From Thermoplasmata archaeon (GTDB lineage: Archaea; Thermoplasmatota; DTKX01; JAHFTX01), in NCBI GenBank assembly GCA_023265395.1, contig JAHFTX010000008.1:21447-85446 (forward strand): a stretch of DNA of 64,000 bases, written 5' to 3'. Below, piece after piece: positions 1 to 8,636 of the stretch. Position 1 is the first letter of the stretch. The number at the start of each line of letters is the position of its first letter. A program made the translations under genes and the position numbers. A model generated the notes under the pieces. The model was given only the letters and a program-made list of their open reading frames with translations. It was not told the DNA's origin and did not search any database.

Positions 1-569
1 GAAAGGGGATCGACCTGCCGAACCCTACCATCAAGATTGAGAACGTGGTCGCTTCGACTGCGCTGGGCAGCGCGCTTGACCTTCAGACCATCGCATTGTC
101 GCTGGTTGACGCCGAGTACGAGCCCGAACAGTTTCCCGGGCTCATCTACCGGATGAAGAAGCCCAAGACCGCCACCTTGATCTTCCGAAGCGGCAAGGTC
201 GTCTGCACCGGTGGTAAGTCCTTGCTGGACGTCCAGACGGCGATCGCCCATGTGATCACGGAGATCGAGAAGGCTGGTATCTCCGTCAACCGCAACCCCG
301 AGATCATCATCCAGAACATCGTCGCCAGCGCTGACCTGGGCTCGAAGATCAACCTCAACGCCATCGCCATCAGTCTCGGCCTCGACAAGGTCGAGTACGA
401 GCCCGAACAGTTCCCCGGCCTCGTCTACCGTCTCGACCACCCCAAGGTGGTCCTGCTCCTCTTCGGCAGCGGGAAGCTCGTCTGCACCGGGGCCAAGAAG
501 CCCTCCGATGTCGACGAGGCCGTCGACAAGATCACCATCGAGCTACGCGACGCGGGCCTGCTCCAGTAG
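1..569 (+). CDS. tbp: TATA-binding protein (TBP), 5' end outside window
   Basis: General transcription factor that binds the TATA box and recruits TFB and RNA polymerase. The reading frame is open from base 3; the track's GTG at 45 lies inside the conserved IENVVAST segment, so the true start is upstream of the window. Two imperfect direct repeats typical of the TBP saddle are visible, each with EYEPEQFPG followed by an SGK-VCTG motif. It ends AGLLQ with no acidic tail. A second TBP gene lies at 53374-53961, so the organism has at least two. The identification is firm; the missing N-terminus is probably short. Confidence 0.96.
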   Translation, partial: KGIDLPNPTIKIENVVASTALGSALDLQTIALSLVDAEYEPEQFPGLIYRMKKPKTATLIFRSGKVVCTGGKSLLDVQTAIAHVITEIEKAGISVNRNPEIIIQNIVASADLGSKINLNAIAISLGLDKVEYEPEQFPGLVYRLDHPKVVLLLFGSGKLVCTGAKKPSDVDEAVDKITIELRDAGLLQ

Positions 570-617
570 TCTTGTGCGCAGCACGCGCGCGGGCCCTCGC
601 TCGCAGGAGGGTTCGTC

Positions 618-1475
618 ATGGGCCGCACGCCACTGGATGGGTATGACGGGCCAGTCCTCGACAACCACTTCCACCTCGACGACGCGGGGGCAAACGTCGC
701 AGCTGCCGCGGAGTTCCAGCGGGCTGGCGGCACCCACCTGCTGCTGGTGCACAAGCCTTCATGGCACGAGGTGGACCGCCCCACACTCGAGGAGAGCTAC
801 GCAGCGACGATCCGCATGGCGGGACGGCTTCGGGCCGAACTCGGATTGGTCGTCGGCGTGTGCCTTGGCCCGCATCCGGCCTTCGTCTCCGTCCTGCGGG
901 ACCGGCTGAGCCTCCAGGAGCGCAGGGCGTTCCTGAGGATGGGCGTCGAGCTGGCGGCGCAGTACGTCCAGGAAGGGGAGGCTGTCGCCATCGGCGAGGT
1001 CGGCCGTCCGCACTATCCCGTCCCTGCGGAGGAGCAGGCGCTCTCGGAGGAGGCGCTGCTGCTGGCGGCGCAGCGCGCCAAAGAGGTCGAATGCCCACTG
1101 ATCCTGCATACGGAGGAGGCCAGCGCCCAGACCTACGCCTTCCTTGCGCAGATCGCCGACGCGGCGGGATTGCCCCGCGCCCGCATGGTCAAGCACTTCG
1201 CCGGCCCACAAGTGCTGCCGGAGGAGAACCTCGGCCTGCTGCCCTCGGTCCTGGCGTCACGTCAGAACGTCGACGCTGCAGCGGACAAGAGCGATCGCTT
1301 CCTGCTGGAGACCGACTACCTCGACGACCCGAGACGGCCCGGAGCGGTACTCGGGCCGCGCAGCGTCCCCAAGGCCTGCGCGCGGTTGCTGGCGCGCGGA
1401 TGGGATTCCGAGCGCTTGTGCCGACTCCATCTGCAGGGGATCAATGGCCTCTACCGCCTGCCCCCGGGGCGTTGA
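618..1475 (+). CDS. TatD-like metal-dependent hydrolase (TIM barrel)
   Basis: Predicted amidohydrolase-fold enzyme of the archaeal TatD-related group (COG1099-like), 285 residues. The N-terminal LDNHFHLD supplies the metal-binding HxH, HTEE and KHFAG lie mid-protein in positions expected for the barrel histidines, and LETDYLDD near the C-terminus carries the acidic ligand. A GGAGG ribosome site 6-7 nt upstream supports the ATG at 618. It follows the TBP gene by 48 bp, so co-transcription is possible. The substrate is unknown; family members include nucleases and other phosphoesterases, and nothing here decides between them. Confidence 0.82.
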   Translation: MGRTPLDGYDGPVLDNHFHLDDAGANVAAAAEFQRAGGTHLLLVHKPSWHEVDRPTLEESYAATIRMAGRLRAELGLVVGVCLGPHPAFVSVLRDRLSLQERRAFLRMGVELAAQYVQEGEAVAIGEVGRPHYPVPAEEQALSEEALLLAAQRAKEVECPLILHTEEASAQTYAFLAQIADAAGLPRARMVKHFAGPQVLPEENLGLLPSVLASRQNVDAAADKSDRFLLETDYLDDPRRPGAVLGPRSVPKACARLLARGWDSERLCRLHLQGINGLYRLPPGR

Positions 1476-1481
1476 GGCCAC

Positions 1482-2210
1482 CTACGTGGTGGGCGGGGTC
1501 AGCTTGGCCAAGAAGGCGCCCAGGGCATCGCCGTCGATCTCCTGGTAGCCGCCGTCGGTCGAGAGCACGGCCAGCTCGAGGTTGTCGACGGTCAAGTCCT
1601 CATCGTACTGGTCAGCGATGGCATGGAGGGCTAGCTCGATCGCCTCGTCCTTGGTCAGTCCCTTGTGCCAGTGCACCTCGAGGTAGGCCTGTACCTTGGC
1701 GGTACCTCGGCCTATCCCCCCCGCGTAGATGGACCGGTAGGCACCGCTGGGGTCGGTCTCAAAGAGCGCCGGCACCCCTGCGTCGATCCCGCAGATCAGG
1801 AGCGCAGCCCCAAAGGGGCGAACGCCACCGTGTTGGGTGTAGCCTTGCTTGACCTCGCAGATTGCCCGGGCGAGCATGCCCACAGGGAGCTCCTCGCTGT
1901 AGCGGATGCGGTTGTTCTGGCACTCGACCCGGGCGATGTCGATGAGCACACGGCTATCGGCCACCAGCCCGCTGCTGGCGACGGCGATGTGCTGGTCGAT
2001 CACATACAGCTTCTTGGTGTGTGCCGGCTCGATGAGGCGCGAGTGAATCCGCCGCTCGGCCAGGAGCACGACGCCATTGTCATAGAGGACGCCCAAGGCG
2101 GTCGCCCCGCGCTTGACCGATTCGCGGGCGTACTCGACCTGGAAGATCCGGCCCTCAGGAGAGATGATGGTGATGCCGAAGTCGTAGTCCTGGTCTTCGT
2201 GCTCGGGCAT
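1482..2210 (-). CDS. psmA: Proteasome subunit alpha
   Basis: Alpha ring subunit of the 20S proteasome, 242 residues from the ATG at 2210. The track ORF begins 25 codons earlier, but those residues do not resemble the family, while MPEHEDQDYDFGIT matches the usual alpha N-terminus and gate region. The body shows the alpha signature GRIFQVEYA and the K/R-rich gate. A TATA box centred about 27 nt upstream indicates a leaderless mRNA starting at this ATG. It is divergent from hisG; its stop is 7 bp from the convergent TatD-like gene. No beta subunit or ATPase gene is in the window. Confidence 0.96.
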   Translation of the reverse strand: MPEHEDQDYDFGITIISPEGRIFQVEYARESVKRGATALGVLYDNGVVLLAERRIHSRLIEPAHTKKLYVIDQHIAVASSGLVADSRVLIDIARVECQNNRIRYSEELPVGMLARAICEVKQGYTQHGGVRPFGAALLICGIDAGVPALFETDPSGAYRSIYAGGIGRGTAKVQAYLEVHWHKGLTKDEAIELALHAIADQYDEDLTVDNLELAVLSTDGGYQEIDGDALGAFLAKLTPPTT

Positions 2211-2232
2211 CGAAGCGCCGACGGCACCGGTG

Positions 2233-2244
2233 CTATATAAAAGG
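2233..2244. promoter_or_regulatory. TATA box of psmA, possibly shared with hisG
   Basis: The sequence CTATATAAAAGG reads CCTTTTATATAG on the minus strand. Its centre is about 27 nt before the psmA start, the archaeal spacing for a leaderless transcript. Read on the plus strand the same box would place a start near 2265, leaving a leader of about 100 nt before hisG. The minus direction is strongly supported; plus-strand use is inference. Confidence 0.75.
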
Positions 2245-2315
2245 CCATCGTGGAGCCCGCAGCTCTGCCGAGCCTGGGCCACCATGGCGCTCCCCGATGG
2301 GCCGCTCCGGGCACA

Positions 2316-2342
2316 ACCGGCCGAGGGCCGGTGGTCTTTTTT
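2316..2342 (+). terminator. Hairpin plus T6 in the hisG leader (candidate attenuator)
   Basis: ACCGGCC-GAG-GGCCGGT forms a perfect 7-bp hairpin, followed after four bases by TTTTTT. It sits about 20-45 nt upstream of the hisG ATG and downstream of the shared TATA box, where an intrinsic terminator would stop leader transcripts before the operon. An upstream GGCCACC (2277-2283) could pair with GGTGGTC (2330-2336), overlapping the terminator arm. No histidine-rich leader peptide is seen. The structure is visible; its function is inferred. Confidence 0.45.
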
Positions 2343-2362
2343 GGTGGTCGAGAGGTGTGGCG

Positions 2363-3232
2363 ATGATGCACCTGCGGATTGCGGTCCCCAACAAGGGTCG
2401 GCTGGCCACTCCCGCCATCGAGTTGCTCAAGGCCATCGGCCTGCCCCTAGAGGAGAGCGTGCTTACCGACCGAAAGCTCCTGGCCAAGGTGGGCAAAGGG
2501 CAGACCGTGCTGCTGGCCCGTGCGGCGGACATCCCCCAGTATGTCGCCGGCGGGGCGGCCGATGTCGGGATCACGGGGGTCGACCTCCTCGAGGAATCGG
2601 CCGCGGCAGTCGAGAGACTTCAGCCGCTGGGCTTTGGGCGCTGCCGTCTGGACGTCGCGGTCCCCCAGGACTCGCCGATCACCACCCTCACGCAGATCCC
2701 CCCAGGCTCGGTGGTCGCGACCTCCTTCCCTGCGGTCGTCGAGCGGCATTTCGCTGCTGCGGGACTGCCCGTGACGGTACGCACCGTCAGCGGGGCGACC
2801 GAGGTCACCACCCACATCGGGGTCGCTGACCTGATAGTCGATCTGACGGCCAGCGGGACGACCCTGCAGCAGAACCAACTCCGGGAGATCGGCACGATCC
2901 TCCAAAGTGAGGCGGTGCTCGTGGGCAACCCGACCTTCGTCGCAGCCCACGCGTCCGAAGTCGCCGAGCTGACCGCCACCATCCGTTCGGTCCTCGATGC
3001 CCGCCTGAGGCGCTACCTGATGGCAAACGTCCCCCGGGCACGCCTCGAAGCGGTGCGAGAGGTGCTGCCTGGACTGGACGGGCCGACGGTGATGGATCTG
3101 ATGGGCCGCCCCGACTGGGTCGCGATTCACGCCGTCGCGGGTGAGCGCGAGGTCAATGGAATCGTCGCTGCGTTGCGCTCTCTGGGAGCGACGGGTATCC
3201 TGGTGATGCCCATCGAGCGGATGGTCCCGTAA
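2363..3232 (+). CDS. hisG: ATP phosphoribosyltransferase (long form)
   Basis: First step of histidine synthesis: condenses ATP and PRPP. 289 residues, the long form with a C-terminal regulatory domain, so no HisZ partner is needed. The N-terminal LRIAVPNKGRL and the GAADVGITGVDLL segment are catalytic-domain signatures; the last ~75 residues (PTVMDLMGRPDWVAIHAV onward) match the ACT-like feedback domain that binds histidine. The ATG at 2363 is chosen over the track start because it follows a GAGGTG ribosome site by 7 nt and begins the conserved MHLRIAVPNKG. First gene of hisGDCHAB. Confidence 0.96.
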   Translation: MMHLRIAVPNKGRLATPAIELLKAIGLPLEESVLTDRKLLAKVGKGQTVLLARAADIPQYVAGGAADVGITGVDLLEESAAAVERLQPLGFGRCRLDVAVPQDSPITTLTQIPPGSVVATSFPAVVERHFAAAGLPVTVRTVSGATEVTTHIGVADLIVDLTASGTTLQQNQLREIGTILQSEAVLVGNPTFVAAHASEVAELTATIRSVLDARLRRYLMANVPRARLEAVREVLPGLDGPTVMDLMGRPDWVAIHAVAGEREVNGIVAALRSLGATGILVMPIERMVP

Positions 3233-3255
3233 GGACGGGGCCAGGAGCCGAGTGG

Positions 3256-4557
3256 ATGTACGTCGGTCCGGTCGAGGGTCTGCCAGCAGGATTGCGAGCT
3301 CTGCTCTTCGACCGGGAGGCAGTCATCCGCGCGGCCGAGCGCGCGGTCGTTCCCATCATCGAAGCCGTGCGCCGTGAGGGCGACCTCGCGCTCTTGCGCC
3401 TGACCAAGGAATTCGACGGCGTCGAGCTGCAGGCGACGGACCTGGCGTTGGACCCTCGAGGCCTTGCCGACCCGACACCCGAGCTCCCCAAGATGGTGCT
3501 TGCCGCCACGGAGACCGCGATGACGCGAGTGATAGCCTATCACCGACGCCAATGGTCCGTGCGCCAGCTCGAAGCCGATGGTGCCACGGGGCGATGGACC
3601 GTTCCCGTCGATTCGGTGGGTCACTACGTCCCCGGCGGCCGTGCCGCCTATCCCTCCTCGGCAATCATGACTCTGGCCCCCTCGCTGGTCGCGGGCGTCA
3701 GAGAGCGGCACCTGTGCACGCCGCCGACCGCATCGGGCCGCGTGCACCCTCTGACGCTATGGGTCGCACGGCGCATGGGCGTGACATCCCTCCACCTGGT
3801 CGGGGGCGCGCAGGCGATCGCCGCGATGGCGCTTGGGACGCCTTCGGTGGCTCGGGTCGACCGGATCGTCGGACCGGGTAACGCCTACGTGGTGGCGGCC
3901 AAGCGGGCGCTGCGCCACGAGGTCGAGAGTGACTCCTACAGCGGTCCTTCGGAGCTCCTCGTCATCGCCGATCACAGTGCGACCCCGCATGCTGCTGCCA
4001 TCGCCGCCGACCTCATCGCCCAAGCAGAGCATGACCCCGCTGCCAGCGTGGTGCTGTTGACCGACAGCGAGGCCGTGCTCGACTCCGTCACCGCCCAGGT
4101 GCGGGAGCAGCTTGCGGATCTCCCGCAGGGGAAGACTGCCAGCGCAGCAATGGCCTCGGGCGGTGCGCTGCTGCTCTTGCCCGATCTCCCGTCGATGGTC
4201 GCTTGGGCGGAGCGTTTCGCGCCCGAGCATCTGAGCCTGCTGGTCGCCGCACCAGAGCACGTGCTCCCCCAGTTGCGCCACGCCGGCGCCATCTTCGTCG
4301 GCCCCGAATCGGCGGTCGCCTTGGGGGACTATGTTGCCGGGCCCAACCATGTCCTGCCGACCGGTGGCGCTGCAGCGCGGCACAGCGGGCTGTCGGTCGA
4401 CTCCGTCAGCCGCTCCTTCTGCGTGGTGCGCATCGACGCTGCGACACTCTCGCAACTGGGGCCCGTCGCAGTAACATTGGCGCGCCTGGAGGGACTCGAG
4501 GGCCATGCCCGATCCCTCGAGGTGCGGCTCCAATCCGTGCCGGAGCCGCGGAGATGA
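3256..4557 (+). CDS. hisD: Histidinol dehydrogenase
   Basis: NAD-dependent oxidation of L-histidinol to L-histidine, the last two steps of the pathway; 433 residues, full family length. VDRIVGPGNAYV and the zinc-binding QAEHDP are present, followed by FAPEHLSL with the catalytic Glu-His pair, GDYVAGPNHVLPT with the zinc aspartate, and a C-terminal GLEGHARSLEVR with the last histidine ligand. It lies 23 bp after hisG, and its stop overlaps the hisC start as ATGA, so the two are likely translationally coupled. Confidence 0.97.
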   Translation: MYVGPVEGLPAGLRALLFDREAVIRAAERAVVPIIEAVRREGDLALLRLTKEFDGVELQATDLALDPRGLADPTPELPKMVLAATETAMTRVIAYHRRQWSVRQLEADGATGRWTVPVDSVGHYVPGGRAAYPSSAIMTLAPSLVAGVRERHLCTPPTASGRVHPLTLWVARRMGVTSLHLVGGAQAIAAMALGTPSVARVDRIVGPGNAYVVAAKRALRHEVESDSYSGPSELLVIADHSATPHAAAIAADLIAQAEHDPAASVVLLTDSEAVLDSVTAQVREQLADLPQGKTASAAMASGGALLLLPDLPSMVAWAERFAPEHLSLLVAAPEHVLPQLRHAGAIFVGPESAVALGDYVAGPNHVLPTGGAAARHSGLSVDSVSRSFCVVRIDAATLSQLGPVAVTLARLEGLEGHARSLEVRLQSVPEPRR

Positions 4558-5669
4558 GCGTCCCTCCCCTCGATGGCGCAGCCCTGGCATCAGCCCTAGC
4601 GCGCCCAGCGATTGTCGGGATGACCCCGCAGCGCTACCCCGACCCCTCGGGGCTGCGGCTGGATCTCAACACCAACCTCTTCGGGCCCAACCCGGCAGTG
4701 GCGCAGGTGGCCGCCGCACTGGCTGAGGGGCGGCTCGACCTCACCCAGTACCCCCAAAGCGATGCAGCTGGCCTGCGCAGCGCCTACGCGAAGCATCTCC
4801 ACGTCGGGCCGGAGCAGCTCTGCTTCGGCAATGGGTCCGATGAGATGATCGACCTGCTGTTCAAGGCCTACGTCGATCCCACCGAGGTCGTCGCGTGGGC
4901 TGTCCCGACCTTCTCGATGTACCGGTTCTACGCCACGGTGGCTGGTGCCCGGGTCGTTGAAGCGTCGTTCGGTCCCTCCTTCAGCCTGCCCGAGGAGGAA
5001 CTGCTGGCAGCCCGACCCAAGGTCCTGGTGCTGTGCAGTCCAAACAATCCGACCGGGAGCGCAGTCGCGACGTCGCAGGTGTACCGTTTGGCGACCCTGC
5101 TACGGGATCGCCCCACTGCCGAGGGCGGGCCGGGGTTGCTGGTGCTCGATGAGGCGTACGGAGAGTTCGGCGGTGCCCACCATGCCTCATCGATCGCCGC
5201 GCATCCCAACCTCGTGGTGCTGCGCACCCTGAGCAAGGCGATGGGCCTTGCCGGAGCGCGAATCGGGATGGCGATAGCCGATGGGGCGGTGATGGATCGA
5301 ATCGCAGCGGTCAAGCCGCCCTTCAACCTCAACGAGGTCTCCATCGCGTTGGCCCATGCGGCCCTCGACCATCTCCCCTGGGTCGAACAGGTCGCCATGA
5401 CCGTCGTTCAGGAACGCCAGTGGTTGGCGCAACAGTTGCAGTCCCGTGGGTATGTCGTCCACCCGAGCAGTGCCAACTTCCTCTTGGTGCGACCCCCCGG
5501 TGAGGTCGATGAGGTGGTGCGACGACTGGCCGCCGCAGGCCTCGTGGTGCGCCACTTCCCCCACCAGCCGGCGCTCGCTGGTCACGTGCGGCTGACGGTG
5601 CCGCCGCGGGAGGTCGGGCAGCGTCTGCTTGCGGTGATCGACACGATGGGGGGGTCCGATGGCCGCTAG
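4554..5669 (+). CDS. hisC: Histidinol-phosphate aminotransferase
   Basis: PLP-dependent transamination of imidazole acetol phosphate with glutamate; 371 residues. SPNNPTGS, LVLDEAYGEF and the Schiff-base lysine in TLSKAMGLAGARIG are fold-type I aminotransferase motifs in the right order. The track ORF runs 117 codons upstream inside hisD; the ATG at 4554, overlapping the hisD stop as ATGA, gives the normal N-terminus and length. It overlaps hisH by 11 bp. The substrate rests on the operon context, since the fold is shared by related aminotransferases. Confidence 0.94.
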   Translation: MSVPPLDGAALASALARPAIVGMTPQRYPDPSGLRLDLNTNLFGPNPAVAQVAAALAEGRLDLTQYPQSDAAGLRSAYAKHLHVGPEQLCFGNGSDEMIDLLFKAYVDPTEVVAWAVPTFSMYRFYATVAGARVVEASFGPSFSLPEEELLAARPKVLVLCSPNNPTGSAVATSQVYRLATLLRDRPTAEGGPGLLVLDEAYGEFGGAHHASSIAAHPNLVVLRTLSKAMGLAGARIGMAIADGAVMDRIAAVKPPFNLNEVSIALAHAALDHLPWVEQVAMTVVQERQWLAQQLQSRGYVVHPSSANFLLVRPPGEVDEVVRRLAAAGLVVRHFPHQPALAGHVRLTVPPREVGQRLLAVIDTMGGSDGR

Positions 5670-6345
5670 GGTGTCACCGCTCCGGGTGCATCTGTTCGAC
5701 TACGGAGTCGGCAACATCCACAGCATCAGCAAGGCGCTGAGGGCGGTGGGTGCACACGTGACGATTGTCAGCGATCCCGAGCGGTTGGTGGGCGCCCGCG
5801 CAATCGTTCTTCCCGGTGTCGGGGCCTTTGGTGCGGCGATCGATGCCCTGGCACCGACCCCCCGACTCCGCAGCGCCCTGCGCCTGCGCCTCTTGAGCAG
5901 CACAGCCCCGCCGACCCTGGGTGTGTGCGTCGGGTTTCAGGTCCTGTGCCGCTCGTCAGAGGAATCGCGGGGCGCAGGCGTAGGAGTGTTCCCGACGGCC
6001 GTGCGACGACTGCGGCGGCCACCGGTGCCACACATGGGCTGGGCGCTGGTGACTCCTCGCAAGGGTCGGGGCATTGCGGCGCTGCGCTCCGCGCACCCCG
6101 CGCTGCGGACCCTCCCGTCCCCTCCTTATCTCTACTACGCACACAGCTATGGTCCCCGCGTAGACCGGTACACCCTGGCGCAGACGGTCCATGGCGTGCC
6201 CTTCGGAGCGATTGCCGCACGCGGCAGGGTCCTGGGCGTCCAGTTCCACCCTGAGAAATCCGCAGGGGTGGGCCTGGCGCTGTTGCGCGGCTGGGCGAAA
6301 TGGGCGAGCGCCATCGTGCGCGGCGACCCAGGAGGGGAGCGATGA
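5659..6345 (+). CDS. hisH: Imidazole glycerol phosphate synthase, glutaminase subunit
   Basis: Hydrolyses glutamine and passes ammonia to HisF, which makes imidazole glycerol phosphate. 228 residues; class I glutamine amidotransferase with YGVGNIHS at the N-terminus, LPGVGAFG as the oxyanion strand, the nucleophile Cys90 in LGVCVGFQ, and His/Glu in GVQFHPEKS. The nucleophile elbow (CVGFQ) is slightly unusual against the common CLGMQ. The partner HisF is not in the window. Overlaps hisC by 11 bp and hisA by ATGA. Confidence 0.95.
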   Translation: MAARVSPLRVHLFDYGVGNIHSISKALRAVGAHVTIVSDPERLVGARAIVLPGVGAFGAAIDALAPTPRLRSALRLRLLSSTAPPTLGVCVGFQVLCRSSEESRGAGVGVFPTAVRRLRRPPVPHMGWALVTPRKGRGIAALRSAHPALRTLPSPPYLYYAHSYGPRVDRYTLAQTVHGVPFGAIAARGRVLGVQFHPEKSAGVGLALLRGWAKWASAIVRGDPGGER

Positions 6346-7076
6346 AAGTCGTCCCGGCCGTCGACCTCCTCCATGGCCACTGCGTCCAGCTGCGCGGGGG
6401 CGATCCCTCGGCGATGCTCGTGGACCTGCCCGATGCGGAGGCCGCTCTGGCTCACTGGATCGATGCGCGGGCGCCCGCCATCCACCTCGTCGACCTCGAT
6501 GCGGCGTTCGGCGAGGCACCCCAACGCAGCCTCGTCGCCTGGCTGCTCCAACGTGCGGGAGCTGCCTTGGTGCCGGTCACGGTCGGCGGTGGGGTGCGCG
6601 ACGACCTGATGGTGGCATCATTGTTGCAGGCGGGTGCCCAGCGGGTCATACTCGGAACCGCAGCGCTTTCCGACCTCCAGTGGTTCGGTTGGCTGAGTAG
6701 GCACCACCCAGATCGGCTGGTACTGGCCCTCGATCATCGCGGGGGCGAGGTCGTGACCCGTGGTTGGACCTCCCTCAGCGGCCATGCCGTTCTGGACGTC
6801 CTCGAGAAGACCGCCGACCTCCCCATCGCGGGGGTGCTGGTCACCGACGTCTCGGTCGAGGGCGGATTGGGCGGAATCGTCGAATCCCATGTCGCGCCCA
6901 TCGCGACGGCTGCCAAGCGCATGGGGATACGGATGATCCACAGCGGGGGAATCTCCACGGTCGAAGACCTCGAGACCCTCGAGCGCTTGGGCGTCGACGA
7001 ATCTGTCGTTGGCTCGGCGTTTTATACCGGGCGGCTCCCTGGGACACTCTGGGAGGAGGCACGATGGCGCGAGTAG
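6342..7076 (+). CDS. hisA: ProFAR isomerase HisA
   Basis: Amadori rearrangement of ProFAR to PRFAR, a beta/alpha barrel of 244 residues. The N-terminal MKVVPAVDLLHG holds the catalytic Asp, LALDHRGGEVVTRGW the second catalytic Asp, and IHSGGIST the phosphate-binding loop. The ATG at 6342 overlaps the hisH stop and follows GGAGGGGAG; the track's longer start adds 14 arginine-rich residues with no family match. Organisms without trpF sometimes use this enzyme for tryptophan too (PriA type), which cannot be judged here. Confidence 0.95.
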   Translation: MKVVPAVDLLHGHCVQLRGGDPSAMLVDLPDAEAALAHWIDARAPAIHLVDLDAAFGEAPQRSLVAWLLQRAGAALVPVTVGGGVRDDLMVASLLQAGAQRVILGTAALSDLQWFGWLSRHHPDRLVLALDHRGGEVVTRGWTSLSGHAVLDVLEKTADLPIAGVLVTDVSVEGGLGGIVESHVAPIATAAKRMGIRMIHSGGISTVEDLETLERLGVDESVVGSAFYTGRLPGTLWEEARWRE

Positions 7077-7675
7077 GCTCGCATGCTCGGGGGAAGGTCC
7101 GACGTGCACCAGGATCGCTTTCGCGGCGTCGCGCGAAGTTGCAGCGCAAGACCCGTGAGACCCAGGTCGAGGCGAGTCTGGTCGTCGATGGCAGCGGTCG
7201 TTTTGAGGTCTCCATCCCCCAGGACCGTTTTTTGGCTCACATGACGGAGACCCTCGCCCGCTACGCCGGCTGGGATCTGGCCCTTCACGCGCAGGGGGAC
7301 CTCGACCACCATCTGGTCGAGGATGTGGCCATCACGCTTGGGCGGGCGCTGCGCAGCGCCATCGGCACCGAAGCCCCAATCGTTCGCTTCGGCTCGGCCA
7401 CCGTCCCCTTCGACGAGGCGTTGGTGGCCGCGCATGTCGATCTCGTCGACCGCGCCTACGCCGTGCTCGAGGTCCCCGATGAGCTGTACGAGCATTTCCT
7501 CCGCTCGCTGGCGTTCGAAGGCAAGTTCACCCTCCACACGCAACGCCTGCGGGGCACCAACAAGCACCATATCATCGAAGGGTCGATCAAGGCCACGGGT
7601 ATGGCACTGCGTCAAGCGTCGGCGCTGCGTCCGACGGTGCTCTCGACCAAGGGCACGGTGGCCAATCGAGCCTGA
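7064..7675 (+). CDS. hisB: Imidazoleglycerol-phosphate dehydratase
   Basis: Mn-dependent dehydration of IGP to imidazole acetol phosphate; 203 residues, a stand-alone archaeal-type HisB without the phosphatase domain. DHHLVEDVAITLG and NKHHIIEGSIKA are the two metal-binding repeats. The usual FDHML is FLAHM here, keeping the histidine but losing the aspartate. The first ~28 residues are Arg/Lys rich and precede the conserved RKTRET strand. The start at 7064 overlaps hisA by 13 bp and follows GGGAGGAGG by 4 nt. Last gene of the operon; convergent with purC, 3 bp apart. hisF, hisI and hisE are absent from the window. Confidence 0.94.
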   Translation: MARVGSHARGKVRRAPGSLSRRRAKLQRKTRETQVEASLVVDGSGRFEVSIPQDRFLAHMTETLARYAGWDLALHAQGDLDHHLVEDVAITLGRALRSAIGTEAPIVRFGSATVPFDEALVAAHVDLVDRAYAVLEVPDELYEHFLRSLAFEGKFTLHTQRLRGTNKHHIIEGSIKATGMALRQASALRPTVLSTKGTVANRA

Positions 7676-7678
7676 GTG

Positions 7679-8581
7679 TCAGCGGAAGGGCTGGCCCGTC
7701 AGCCGCTCGAAGAGGCTGATGTAGAGCGAGCTGGTCTGCGCCAACAGGTCCGGTGGGAGTGGCGGGATCGGCGGTTCCTTCTCTCCTCGCTCGCGCGCCG
7801 CGTAGAGCTGCCGATGGTACCCGCTGGCGCGATAGTGCCCCCGCACGAACTCCTTGGAGAGGTCCACGAGCTCACCGGCATCGAATCGGGCCTTGTCCCA
7901 GAAGCGGTCCTCGTCGGCGGTGCCGAAGGTGTCGATGACCATCAGCTGTCGCCGACCATCCAGGGCAAACTCCTTCTTGCCATCGACATGGACCAGACCG
8001 CGGCTGCGGACCGAGTCGTTGATGACGTCATCGATGCGCAGCGCGGTCTCCCGGAGCGCACCGAACTCCTGGCGCGACAACCCCGAGATGGCGCGCGCCT
8101 CAGTCTCGTCGAGCAGCCGGTCGGTCGGTTCGAGCTTGGTCGTGACCTCGAAGTAGGGGTCGGGGAGCTCCGTTCCCAGCGCGGCAGGACCCCGCAGTCC
8201 AAGGGCCTTGGGGTCAATGACGCCCGATTCGATCCGGTCCAGGAAGGACCCCGCGACATAGTAGCGCACGATGACCTCCAGAGGGACCATCACGTTGGTC
8301 GCGCTCGCCCCCCGTTTGGCGACGTCTGGGTCGACCTCGACCTTGCGCACCCGCATCGTGGTCGGGTCGGTCACGCGCAGGAAGTGGGTCGGTATGCCCT
8401 TGGCAGCGGTGCGCTCGAACCAGTGGGCCGAGGTCCGGCAGAGGGTCTCGCCCTTGTGCGGGATGAGCGAGGGGATGACCTTGTCGAAGACCGAGATCTG
8501 ATCGGTGAACCGGAACTCCAGCTCCGCCCCAGCATCGTAGACCTCCTTGACTTTGCCCTTGCGCACTAGTGGCAATCCCAT
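7679..8581 (-). CDS. purC: SAICAR synthase (PurC)
   Basis: ATP-dependent ligation of aspartate to CAIR in purine synthesis; 300 residues, close to the longer (yeast-like) form rather than the ~240-residue bacterial one. The nucleotide-binding GKVKEVYD starts the protein; LIPHKGE, VRYYVAGS, GKKEFALD and DTFGTADEDRFW follow in the family order. The C-terminal ~50 residues are helical (KEFVRGHYRASGYH). The 8637-9107 gene lies 55 bp upstream on the same strand. No other purine gene is nearby. Confidence 0.95.
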   Translation of the reverse strand: MGLPLVRKGKVKEVYDAGAELEFRFTDQISVFDKVIPSLIPHKGETLCRTSAHWFERTAAKGIPTHFLRVTDPTTMRVRKVEVDPDVAKRGASATNVMVPLEVIVRYYVAGSFLDRIESGVIDPKALGLRGPAALGTELPDPYFEVTTKLEPTDRLLDETEARAISGLSRQEFGALRETALRIDDVINDSVRSRGLVHVDGKKEFALDGRRQLMVIDTFGTADEDRFWDKARFDAGELVDLSKEFVRGHYRASGYHRQLYAARERGEKEPPIPPLPPDLLAQTSSLYISLFERLTGQPFR

Positions 8582-8636
8582 CGCAGCGCTCTCAGCCGGC
8601 GAGGGGCAATCGGGGGGAAAAAGGTGGTGGCGACCC

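Noticed and set aside
4203-4553. Upstream extension of the hisC ORF
   Set aside because: It runs inside hisD in another frame and is Arg/Pro-rich; the ATGA overlap at 4554 gives the correct N-terminus.
7064-7160. Possible frameshift at the hisA-hisB junction
   Set aside because: The 13-bp overlap is explained by a strong ribosome site before the hisB ATG; both proteins are complete.
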